Below are positions 8,893 through 15,358 of a DNA stretch of 64,000 nt, one piece after another. The DNA is from JAGGAG01 sp964638035 (lineage in GTDB: Bacteria > Gemmatimonadota > Gemmatimonadetes > Gemmatimonadales > GWC2-71-9): assembly GCA_964638035.1 (NCBI GenBank), contig CAZWXD010000005.1:1-64000 (forward strand), given 5' to 3'. Below the pieces are notes generated by a model, which was not told the DNA's origin, did no database searches, and worked only from the letters and a program-made list of their open reading frames with translations. The position numbers and the translations under genes are program-made. Positions within the stretch are counted from its first letter, which is position 1. Every line of letters starts with the position of its first letter.

Positions 8893-9567
8893 ATCCCGTT
8901 CTGGGGGGCGTTCCTGGCCGGGCTGGTCGGGAGCCCGCACTGCATTGGCATGTGCGGCGCATTCTGCACCGCCGCCAGCAGCCGCCCCGGCGGACAGGCG
9001 CTGTGGCATGCCGGCCGGCTCACCACCTACGCCGTCCTCGGGGCGCTCGCCGGGCTGGCAGGCGGTGCCGTCGGGGTGCTCGGGACGGCGATTCCCGGGG
9101 CCGCCTGGTTGCCCCAGGTGGTCGCTGCGATCCTGCTGGTGTGGTTTGCACTTGCCCTGGCCGGCGTCGTCCGGGAACCGCACCTCAGGCTGCCACGCCT
9201 GGCGAAGCTTGGTGCCAGGGTGGCCGGTGGCACCACCCTCGGCTCGCGCTATGCCTTTGGCCTGGCGACCGGGCTCCTCCCCTGTGGCCTCGTGTACGCA
9301 GCACTCGCGCTCCCGGTGGCCCTGGGCTCCCCGGCGGCCGGCGCCCTCGCCATGGTCGCGTTCGGGCTGGGCACGGTACCCGCCCTGGCCACGCTTTCGG
9401 CCGTGATCCAGCGGACGCTGCGGCGTGGCCTCTGGCCCAGGCGCATCCTGGCGCTGCTTGTCCTGGCCAGCGGGCTCTGGGCGGTCTGGGTGCGGCGGCC
9501 AGGCGCGCCGACGCAGCCAGCCCACCAGCACGAGGTGCCGGCGTCCGGTCAGGAGCACCATCGCTGA
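8890..9567 (+). CDS. TauE/SafE (UreH/DsbD-like) membrane protein
   Basis: A 225-residue six-TM protein. It opens with GAFLAGLVGSPHCIGMCGAF, where the C-x-G-M-C-G metal or thiol motif in helix 1 is typical of the sulfite-exporter-like proteins found beside cbb3 operons and linked to copper or cytochrome assembly. A second half with GLLPCGLVYAAL repeats the fold, giving the internal two-fold symmetry of the family. It diverges from ccoN. The ATG at 8890 sits inside the palindrome at 8875 and has no Shine-Dalgarno sequence, so the mRNA may be leaderless. The substrate is unknown. Confidence 0.82.
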   Translation: MIPFWGAFLAGLVGSPHCIGMCGAFCTAASSRPGGQALWHAGRLTTYAVLGALAGLAGGAVGVLGTAIPGAAWLPQVVAAILLVWFALALAGVVREPHLRLPRLAKLGARVAGGTTLGSRYAFGLATGLLPCGLVYAALALPVALGSPAAGALAMVAFGLGTVPALATLSAVIQRTLRRGLWPRRILALLVLASGLWAVWVRRPGAPTQPAHQHEVPASGQEHHR

Positions 9568-9580
9568 AGGCATCTTCATC
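9563..9580. promoter_or_regulatory. Degenerate copy of the CATGAA/TTCATG site
   Basis: The 14-base core TGAAGGCATCTTCA has the same spacing as TGAAGGAACCTTCA at 1244-1257. The outer bases are imperfect. It overlaps the stop codon of the upstream membrane-protein gene and lies 64 bases before the CBS-domain gene, so it could control that gene. It would be weak evidence on its own. Confidence 0.3.
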
Positions 9581-9643
9581 GTGACTTCACGCTCTTCCTG
9601 CTGGCCAAGGGCGAGGTTTCCCGTGGTTCTTCCGGGAGCTGTC

Positions 9644-10045
9644 ATGCGGGTTGGCGAGTTGATGAGCACTGAAGTCACCACGGTTGACGTCGATGCGCCG
9701 GTCATGCGTGCAGTCGTCATGATGGCCGAGGGGCATGTGTCCGCCCTGCCGGTGACCGACGGCCTGGGCCGGATGGTGGGCGTGCTGTCGGCATCGGACG
9801 TGCTGGCGGCAGAGGCAGAGGCAAGTGACGAAGTGGCGCGGAGCGCCCTGCTCGACTCCACGGCGGTGCGAGCACTCATGACCCCGACGGCCCTGACGGT
9901 GGACGCCAATGAGGAGGTTCGCGAGGCGGCGCGGCAGATGCTCTATGCTGACGTCCACCGCCTCTTCGTGGCACAGGATGGCCGCGTCACCGGGGTCATC
10001 TCCACCACGGATATTGTGCGGGCGGTGGCACAGGGTCGGCTCTGA
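9644..10045 (+). CDS. Tandem CBS-domain protein
   Basis: A 133-residue protein made only of two CBS motifs: MSTEVTTVDVDAPVMRAVVMM followed by GMVGVLSASDVL, then MTPTALTVDANEEVREAARQM followed by VTGVISTTDIVRAVA. Such pairs bind adenine nucleotides and often sense energy state. ATG 9644 follows a GGGAG ribosome site at good spacing; open sequence to 9425 in this frame is antisense overlap with the upstream gene. A CATGAA-type site lies upstream, tying it loosely to the respiratory genes. The partner protein is unknown. Confidence 0.88.
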   Translation: MRVGELMSTEVTTVDVDAPVMRAVVMMAEGHVSALPVTDGLGRMVGVLSASDVLAAEAEASDEVARSALLDSTAVRALMTPTALTVDANEEVREAARQMLYADVHRLFVAQDGRVTGVISTTDIVRAVAQGRL

Positions 10046-10083
10046 CTGGGGGTTGATCCGGGGCTGCGGTCCGGCAGGGCGAG

Positions 10084-10107
10084 CGGGGGTTCCAGGTGGA
10101 GCCCCCG
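10084..10107. terminator. Terminator hairpin between convergent genes
   Basis: A 10-bp stem (one G-T wobble) with a four-base loop, CGGGGGTTCC-aggt-GGAGCCCCCG, lies between the CBS gene (+) and the cytochrome gene (-). No long T tract follows on either strand, which is common in GC-rich genomes. Confidence 0.6.
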
Positions 10108-10138
10108 TTCGGCTTCCCGGGGCGCGGGCGCGGCCCTG

Positions 10139-10543
10139 CTACCGGCCGTCGTCCCCGGTGGTCAGCGCCGGCGGGTGCGTGGTGGCCCAGACGTAGGCCG
10201 CTACGTCGCGGACCTGCACGTCACTGAGGAGGTGCACACCGCGGGCTGGCATGGCGACGCCGGCCATCGACTTGTGGGCCGGCACGCCGCGCGTGATGTG
10301 CTGCACCAGCCACTCGTAGGTGCCGGGTCCGTTGAACCAGAGGGCACCGGTGAGGGGAGGGGCGACGGTGTCGCCGGTGGCGCCCGGTCCGTGGCACGCG
10401 CTGCATCCGCCAGGGCCGAAGTACACCCGGCGACCGCGCGCGATGGAACTGTCACTTACCCCCGCAGGCCGCGCGGTATCCTGCTGGGCGAGGACAGCGG
10501 GGGCGATGAAGAGCAGCGGCAGGGCTAGCGCGATGGCCCGCAT
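10139..10543 (-). CDS. Secreted mono-haem cytochrome c
   Basis: A 134-residue protein with a Sec signal peptide (MRAIALALPLLF to AVLA-Q) and one class I cytochrome c domain with C-S-A-C-H. A candidate Met ligand lies in SMAGVAMPARG. It is likely a periplasmic electron carrier, possibly a donor for the cbb3 oxidase or N2O reductase. It is co-transcribed with the DUF2892 gene upstream, whose 3' end it overlaps by 19 bases; the first residues of the signal peptide fix the start. Confidence 0.88.
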   Translation of the reverse strand: MRAIALALPLLFIAPAVLAQQDTARPAGVSDSSIARGRRVYFGPGGCSACHGPGATGDTVAPPLTGALWFNGPGTYEWLVQHITRGVPAHKSMAGVAMPARGVHLLSDVQVRDVAAYVWATTHPPALTTGDDGR

Positions 10544-10722
10544 CGATTGATCCCGAAGAGGGTGTACATGGGGCAGGTGCCGAGCAGGCCCGTGCCCAGG
10601 GGGATGAGCCCGATGAGGGTGACGTACTTCCAGGGTGCATCGAGCGCGCCGTAGAGCCCGAGGAGGAGGATCCCGACGATGATCCGGGCTCCTCGTTCCC
10701 ACAGGGGCACGTTGCGTGTCAT
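10525..10722 (-). CDS. DUF2892 (YgaP-like) inner-membrane protein
   Basis: A 65-residue, two-TM protein starting TRNVPLWERGARIIVG and containing GLIPLGTGLLGTCPMYTLFGI. This is the characteristic DUF2892 pattern with its conserved G-x-C-P and final N-x-C. The family is often fused to or encoded beside rhodaneses and its role is poorly understood. ATG 10722 has a strong GGAGG upstream. It forms a two-gene unit with the cytochrome. Confidence 0.85.
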   Translation of the reverse strand: MTRNVPLWERGARIIVGILLLGLYGALDAPWKYVTLIGLIPLGTGLLGTCPMYTLFGINRCGPSR

Positions 10723-10765
10723 GGTACGGCCTCCGGCTGGGTTCAGCACAAGTATCGTGGAAACT

Positions 10766-10784
10766 CCATGAAATCGTCATGAAG
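10766..10784. promoter_or_regulatory. Direct TTCATG repeats in a divergent promoter
   Basis: On the minus strand the half-site TTCATG occurs twice with an 11-base start-to-start spacing, one helical turn (CTTCATGACGATTTCATGG). It lies in the 103-base gap between the DUF2892 gene (-) and the MgtC-like gene (+). Direct repeats at 11 bases are the usual binding pattern of OmpR/PhoB regulators, and one is encoded at 1304. The link is inference. Confidence 0.3.
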
Positions 10785-10825
10785 CGCCTGCTAAGTTTTG
10801 CGGGGCGAGTGGGAAGGAGGGGGCC

Positions 10826-12088
10826 CTGGAATTCGAGACAGCCGCGAGCCTTGCCGTAGCCGGCCTGGTTGGCCTTGCGGTCGGCATCGAGCGTGAGTGG
10901 TCCGGCCACGCCACCGGCCCGGAGGCCCGCTTCGCGGGTGTCCGGACTTTCTTCCTGCTGGGGCTCCTGGGTGGCACCGCGGGGTTCCTCCTTCGCACCG
11001 GGTGGACCGGCGCCGCCGTCGTGCTGCTCCTGGGCGGGGTTGCCCTGACGGTGGCGGCCTACCTGTCGGCGGTGCGGGTGGCACCGAGCAGTGCGGCGAT
11101 TGACGGAACCACCGAGGCGGCGGCGCTGGTGGTGCTCGCCCTGGCGGTGCTGGCCGGCCTGGGACAGCTCCGCCTGTCCGCCGCGACGGGCGCGGTGGTG
11201 GTGCTGGCGCTCCGGGAGAAGAGCCAGATCCAGGCGTGGATTGGCCGGATTGACGAGGTCGAACTCCGGGCCGCCCTCCAGTTTGCCGTGCTGGCCCTCG
11301 TGCTCCTCCCGATCCTGCCGGAGGGACCGTTCGGTCCCCTGGGCGGCGTACGGCCCCGCGAGCTGTGGATGGTGGTGTTGCTGGTGTCGGGGCTCAACTT
11401 CCTCGGCTACCTCGCACAGCGGGCGACCAACCAGGCGCGCGGCAGCGTCATCGCCGGCCTGCTGGGAGGCCTCGTGTCATCCACCGCGGTGACGCTGTCG
11501 TTCGCACGGGCGAGCCGCACTCCCGAGGCGTCAGGGCACGGCCTGGCACTGGGCGTGATCGGGGCCTCCACCGTGCTCCTGGTACGCGTCGTCGTCCTGG
11601 TGCTGGTGTTGCAGCCGGGCCTGGCGCTGCCGGTGGCCCTGTACCTGCTGGCGCCGTTCGTCGTCGGGACCGGGCTGGTCATGCTCTCCCTGCGTCGTCG
11701 GCCCGCCGAGCCCGGCACCGTGCGTGGAGCGCGCGGGAACCCGCTGCGCCTTGGCTCGGCCATCCTGCTCGCCCTGGGGTTCCAGCTCACCCTGATGGTG
11801 ATGTTCGCGGTGAAGGATCGCTTTGGTGGGGCCGGAGTGCTCGCCTCGGCGGCCATCCTGGGGCTCACTGACATGGACGCCCTCACCTTCTCGATGTCGC
11901 GCCTCGCAGCACAGGCCGGCGTCGTGGCGCTTGCGGCCCTTGCCGTTGCGATCGGCGTGCTCTCAAACACGTTGCTCAAGCTCGGTGTGGCGCTGGCACT
12001 GGGCGCGCCGGCGTTCCGGCGCGAGGTGGCAGTGGGGCTCGGGCTGATGGGGGCGGCAACCCTGGGCGGGATCCTCCTGGGCTGGTAG
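10826..12088 (+). CDS. MgtC/DUF4010 membrane protein, probable CTG start
   Basis: A 420-residue polytopic protein. Its N-terminus reads EFETAASLAVAGLVGLAVGIEREW, then FAGVRTFFLLGLLGG, which is the MgtC-family signature (G-L-x-x-G-x-E-R-x-W and R-T). The remainder is the DUF4010 domain with about 10 TM helices. Between the upstream stop at 10769 and GTG 11021 there is no ATG, GTG or TTG in frame, yet the conserved domain lies there. The CTG at 10826 is preceded at 5 bases by AAGGAGG, so I take it as the start. Starting at GTG 11021 would remove the MgtC motif. Function is unknown; MgtC-like proteins are tied to Mg2+ or membrane-potential homeostasis. Confidence 0.78.
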   Translation: MEFETAASLAVAGLVGLAVGIEREWSGHATGPEARFAGVRTFFLLGLLGGTAGFLLRTGWTGAAVVLLLGGVALTVAAYLSAVRVAPSSAAIDGTTEAAALVVLALAVLAGLGQLRLSAATGAVVVLALREKSQIQAWIGRIDEVELRAALQFAVLALVLLPILPEGPFGPLGGVRPRELWMVVLLVSGLNFLGYLAQRATNQARGSVIAGLLGGLVSSTAVTLSFARASRTPEASGHGLALGVIGASTVLLVRVVVLVLVLQPGLALPVALYLLAPFVVGTGLVMLSLRRRPAEPGTVRGARGNPLRLGSAILLALGFQLTLMVMFAVKDRFGGAGVLASAAILGLTDMDALTFSMSRLAAQAGVVALAALAVAIGVLSNTLLKLGVALALGAPAFRREVAVGLGLMGAATLGGILLGW

Positions 12089-12095
12089 CGGCGGG

Positions 12096-12509
12096 TCAGG
12101 CCGTCCCCGCCGCCGCGTTCCGCAGGTCCTGGAGCAGCTGGTGCAGGTCCACCCCGTGGGCATGCGCTGCGAATGCGAGGGAATGCCCGCCGCCGCAGCA
12201 GGCGTCGATGCCGGCCTGCGCCAGCACGGGCGCCGTGGCCGGGTGGTGCGCCAGCACCTCGCTGACCGTGCGCTTCTCGGTGATCCCGGTGGCAATGAAC
12301 TCCACGACAAACTCCTGGGGCCCGAGGACCGCCGTGCGATGGGCGAATCCGCGCGACTCGAGCACGCCGTAGAGGGGCACGGGCTCGAAGGGAGCCGTCA
12401 GCTCGAGGACACCATCGTCGGGAAGCGCCTCCACGGCGGCCATGATCGCGGAGAAGGGCTCGTGGCCGGCGGCCAGGGTGGGGCGGACATCGAGTCGGGT
12501 CACGGTCAT
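12096..12509 (-). CDS. DUF2249 plus ScdA/RIC N-terminal (DUF542) protein
   Basis: A 137-residue fusion. Residues 1-70 fit DUF2249 (LDVRPTLAAGHEPFSAIMAAVEAL, then VPLYGVLESRGF). Residues about 75-137 fit the DUF542 domain found at the N-terminus of ScdA/YtfE iron-sulfur-repair proteins, with VAxVLAHHPATAPVL-type helix and the Cys pair in DACCGGGHSL. Both domains are repeatedly associated with nitric oxide and denitrification genes. It is the last gene of the nos operon and overlaps the NnrS-like gene by 4 bases. The haemerythrin part of YtfE is missing, so it may bind iron or NO rather than repair clusters. Confidence 0.8.
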   Translation of the reverse strand: MTVTRLDVRPTLAAGHEPFSAIMAAVEALPDDGVLELTAPFEPVPLYGVLESRGFAHRTAVLGPQEFVVEFIATGITEKRTVSEVLAHHPATAPVLAQAGIDACCGGGHSLAFAAHAHGVDLHQLLQDLRNAAAGTA

Positions 12510-13762
12510 GGTGTGGGACTCCGGTCATCGGACGGGGGCGCAGGTTCAGGGACCAGGAGGCGGAGGTACATGGCCAGGGCCGCGAGGGCGGCGGCGGTGT
12601 GGAGCCACGCCGCGCCGCTCGCCACCGCCGGGAGGCCCATGGCCACGCTGGTTGCAAGGAGCAGCGCTGCGGCGATCCAGAGCGCGGCGATCCCCTTCAG
12701 CGCCCGTTGCGGGAGTACGTCGCCGATCTTCGGCACGCCGGGCTTGCCCGCCTGGTGCCGGAAGCGGTTGAGCCAGGTCAGGAAGGGGATGACGCGCGCG
12801 TAGACCGCGCCCACCAGCAGGCCCAGCCATCCCACCACCACGGCTACGCCGTACGCGGCGATGGCATTCGGGGCCCCGGTCGCGAGCGCCACGAGGCCTG
12901 CCATCGTGGCCAGCACCAGCATGATGACCGCGGCAACCGCCTGCACCAGGGGCGTGTCGAGCGCGGCGCGCCCGCGCCCGCGGAGCCATTGCCACGCCTG
13001 CAGCGTGAAGGCACCGACACCGACTGCCGCGGTGAGCGTGCCCAGCGTGACCAGGGCGCCGCTGGTGCCCAGCCAGCCCGCCGCCTGCAGCGTGACGCCC
13101 GCGCCGACAAGCGGGGCAGCCATGCGCAATGCGGTGTCACGCACGTTGCGCGTGAGCAGGAACATCGGGAGGATGTGGCTCCCGACGCCCATGGCCAGCA
13201 GCGTGGCAAAGCCGCCCAGGGCGAGTTGCACGTGGGCGGCGACGACGGCCTGGCGTGGTGCGATCCACCAGCCCAGGCCCTGGCCCACCCGCGCCCCGGC
13301 CACACCCAGCGCAATCCAGAGGAAGGCGAATCCCGCGGCCGCGATGCGCCCGGCACGCGTGGCCCGCGGGGTGTTGAGCAGTCGCACGCCGAGGTTCCCG
13401 GTCCAGAGGGCGAGGCCCAGCGCCACCGCCATCCACCCCGGCCCGGTCAGCCCGGGCCACAGCCCCGCGAGCCCGAACACGATGCATAGCGTCCCCGCCA
13501 GGTGCAGCACGAGGGTCGCCACCGCAACGGGGATGCTCCGGCACCGCATGCCGAACGCCACTGGCGCCAGCTGGTAGAGCGCGCCGTAGGCCGAGGTGAG
13601 CACCCACCCCAGGGTAAAGGCATGGGTCACCGCGGCAGTGGCGGGGAGCAGCCACTGTCCCCGCGCCAGGAGTGGCGCCGCGATCACCAGCCCGGCACTC
13701 CCTCCCACGAGCCAGCCGAGCGCCACCATGAAGTGGGCCAGTGGAAGCGACCACGGCGGCAT
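12506..13762 (-). CDS. NnrS / haem-copper-oxidase-like polytopic membrane protein
   Basis: About 418 residues with roughly 12 predicted TM helices and several His in helices (AHFMVALGW, VTHAFTLGW, AAHVQLALGG, GVGSHILPMF). The pattern resembles NnrS-type proteins linked to nitric oxide tolerance and the helix core of cbb3/NorB-like subunits, but I see no complete oxidase ligand set. The start is uncertain: ATG 13762 (MPPWSLPLAHF) gives the first helix without overlap, while the frame stays open to 13984 within nosY. It lies in the nos operon between nosY and the DUF2249 gene, so a role in NO handling during N2O respiration is likely. Confidence 0.62.
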   Translation of the reverse strand: MPPWSLPLAHFMVALGWLVGGSAGLVIAAPLLARGQWLLPATAAVTHAFTLGWVLTSAYGALYQLAPVAFGMRCRSIPVAVATLVLHLAGTLCIVFGLAGLWPGLTGPGWMAVALGLALWTGNLGVRLLNTPRATRAGRIAAAGFAFLWIALGVAGARVGQGLGWWIAPRQAVVAAHVQLALGGFATLLAMGVGSHILPMFLLTRNVRDTALRMAAPLVGAGVTLQAAGWLGTSGALVTLGTLTAAVGVGAFTLQAWQWLRGRGRAALDTPLVQAVAAVIMLVLATMAGLVALATGAPNAIAAYGVAVVVGWLGLLVGAVYARVIPFLTWLNRFRHQAGKPGVPKIGDVLPQRALKGIAALWIAAALLLATSVAMGLPAVASGAAWLHTAAALAALAMYLRLLVPEPAPPSDDRSPTP

Positions 13763-13859
13763 CCCGGTGGCGACCGCCCCGGTGACCGGGGGCGCCGTGG
13801 AGAGGGCACGTGCACTCGGGGCGTTGGGCTGCTGGGGCTCGCTGGTGCTGCCGGTGATG

Positions 13860-14648
13860 CTAGAAGTCCTTCCGGTCGAAGCCGCGCAGGCCGAGGAGGA
13901 TGGGGCCGATGGTCCACGCCAGGAGCGCCAGGGCGGCGGTGGCGATGCCAAGGGTGGTGCCGAAGAAGCGGCTGAACACTGCACCAGTGTAACCCATCAG
14001 GGCGGCGACGTCGAAGGTGAGGAGCAGCAGCACACGGCCCAGGTCCACCGGGTTCAGCAGCGTGAGCACCAGGAGCGGCTGCTCCATGGGGTAGTCCCGC
14101 AACACGGTGGTGGCGAGGAGCACCAGCCCATCCCACACCACCACCGCGGCAAACCAGAGGAGCAGGGCAACCCCCAGCCCGCGGGCGCGATCGTCGAAGC
14201 GGACCCCGCACAGGAATGCGAGTGAGGCGAATGCCAGGGTGAGGAGCACGCCGGTCAGCAGCAGGACGGGCATGCCGGGTCCGGCGAGCAGGGCGCCGTG
14301 CCAGGCCAGCGGCAGCCCCACGGCGACGAGGAAGACCCCCGCCAGCGGCAGGGCCAGGCCCAGGTAGAGGCCCAGGTAGAGCACGCGCCGGCCCACCGGC
14401 TGCGCCAGCAGCAGCTCGATGAATTCCCGGGAGTTGGCGAAGTGCAGCGTGCCGAACACCACGCTCACCAGCGGCACCACGATGAGCACGATGTTCATGA
14501 GGCTCGCCGCAGCCCGCGGGCCACCGCCGGCCAGCCGGTACAGCGCACTGGTGACGAGGAAGAGCAGCAGGGCGTAGCCCAGGAGCCACCGGCTTCGCAG
14601 CAGGTTCCGGAGGCTGAAGCGCACGATGCGCCCGACCGGGCTCATCAC
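13860..14648 (-). CDS. nosY: NosY, permease of the nos ABC transporter
   Basis: A 262-residue, six-TM ABC-2-type permease with the NosY hallmarks FANSREFIELLLAQPVGRR near helix 2 and LLNPVDLGRVLLLL in the second half. With NosF it powers maturation of the CuZ site, acting through NosD. It overlaps nosF by 4 bases at its 5' end (ATGA). Length matches the family (about 270). Confidence 0.92.
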   Translation of the reverse strand: MMSPVGRIVRFSLRNLLRSRWLLGYALLLFLVTSALYRLAGGGPRAAASLMNIVLIVVPLVSVVFGTLHFANSREFIELLLAQPVGRRVLYLGLYLGLALPLAGVFLVAVGLPLAWHGALLAGPGMPVLLLTGVLLTLAFASLAFLCGVRFDDRARGLGVALLLWFAAVVVWDGLVLLATTVLRDYPMEQPLLVLTLLNPVDLGRVLLLLTFDVAALMGYTGAVFSRFFGTTLGIATAALALLAWTIGPILLGLRGFDRKDF

Positions 14649-15358
14649 GCGGCTTCGCGCATGAGGTGGGCAATGGCGCGCTCGATGCGCCGCTCACCGG
14701 TGCGCAGGCGGAGCTCGTCGAGGGTGCCGGCGTAGCGCACCCGGCCATCGACGAGGTACACCAGGTGGTCGGCCAGTTCCTCCACCTCGGACATGACGTG
14801 CGAGGTGAGGAGGATTGCCGCCCCGGTGTCGCGGCGCGCGCGCACCAGGTCCTTCAGGTGGCTGCTGGCCAGCGGGTCGAGGCTGGCGGTTGGCTCGTCC
14901 AGGATGACGATGGGCACGTCGGCATCCTGGAAGGCGACCATCGCGTTGAGCTTCTGCCGCGTGCCGCCCGACAGCGTGCGCACCGGTCGGTGCATCATGT
15001 CGGCCGGCATCCCGGGCAGGCTCGGCGTGGCGGGCTCCCGGTTGCCGCGCAGCCCCGTCACCAGCTCCAGCACCTCGGCCCCGGTGAGGTTCTCGGGGAA
15101 GCGCGGCAGCTGGGGCATGTAGCCGATGAACCTGCGGTAATGCGGGTCGGCCCCCACCACCTCGCCCATCACCCTGATGGTGCCCGTGTCGGGCCGCACC
15201 AGGCCGAGCACGCACTTGATGAGGGTCGACTTGCCGGCGGCGTTCGGTCCCACGAGGGCGGTGACGCGTCCCGCCTCGAGCACCAGGTCGGCGCCGCGCA
15301 GCACCTGGAGCGGCCCGAACGCCTTGCCAAGGCCGGCCACCGCCAGCGGCGGGTTCAC
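14645..15358 (-). CDS. nosF: NosF, ATPase of the nos ABC transporter
   Basis: A 237-residue ABC ATPase with Walker A GPNAAGKST, signature LSGGTRQK, Walker B VILDEPTASLDP and switch His in LLTSHVMSE. Gene position between nosD and nosY identifies it as NosF. It overlaps both neighbours by 4 bases. A short C-terminal extension of about 30 residues follows the core, as in other NosF proteins. Confidence 0.93.
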   Translation of the reverse strand: MNPPLAVAGLGKAFGPLQVLRGADLVLEAGRVTALVGPNAAGKSTLIKCVLGLVRPDTGTIRVMGEVVGADPHYRRFIGYMPQLPRFPENLTGAEVLELVTGLRGNREPATPSLPGMPADMMHRPVRTLSGGTRQKLNAMVAFQDADVPIVILDEPTASLDPLASSHLKDLVRARRDTGAAILLTSHVMSEVEELADHLVYLVDGRVRYAGTLDELRLRTGERRIERAIAHLMREAA

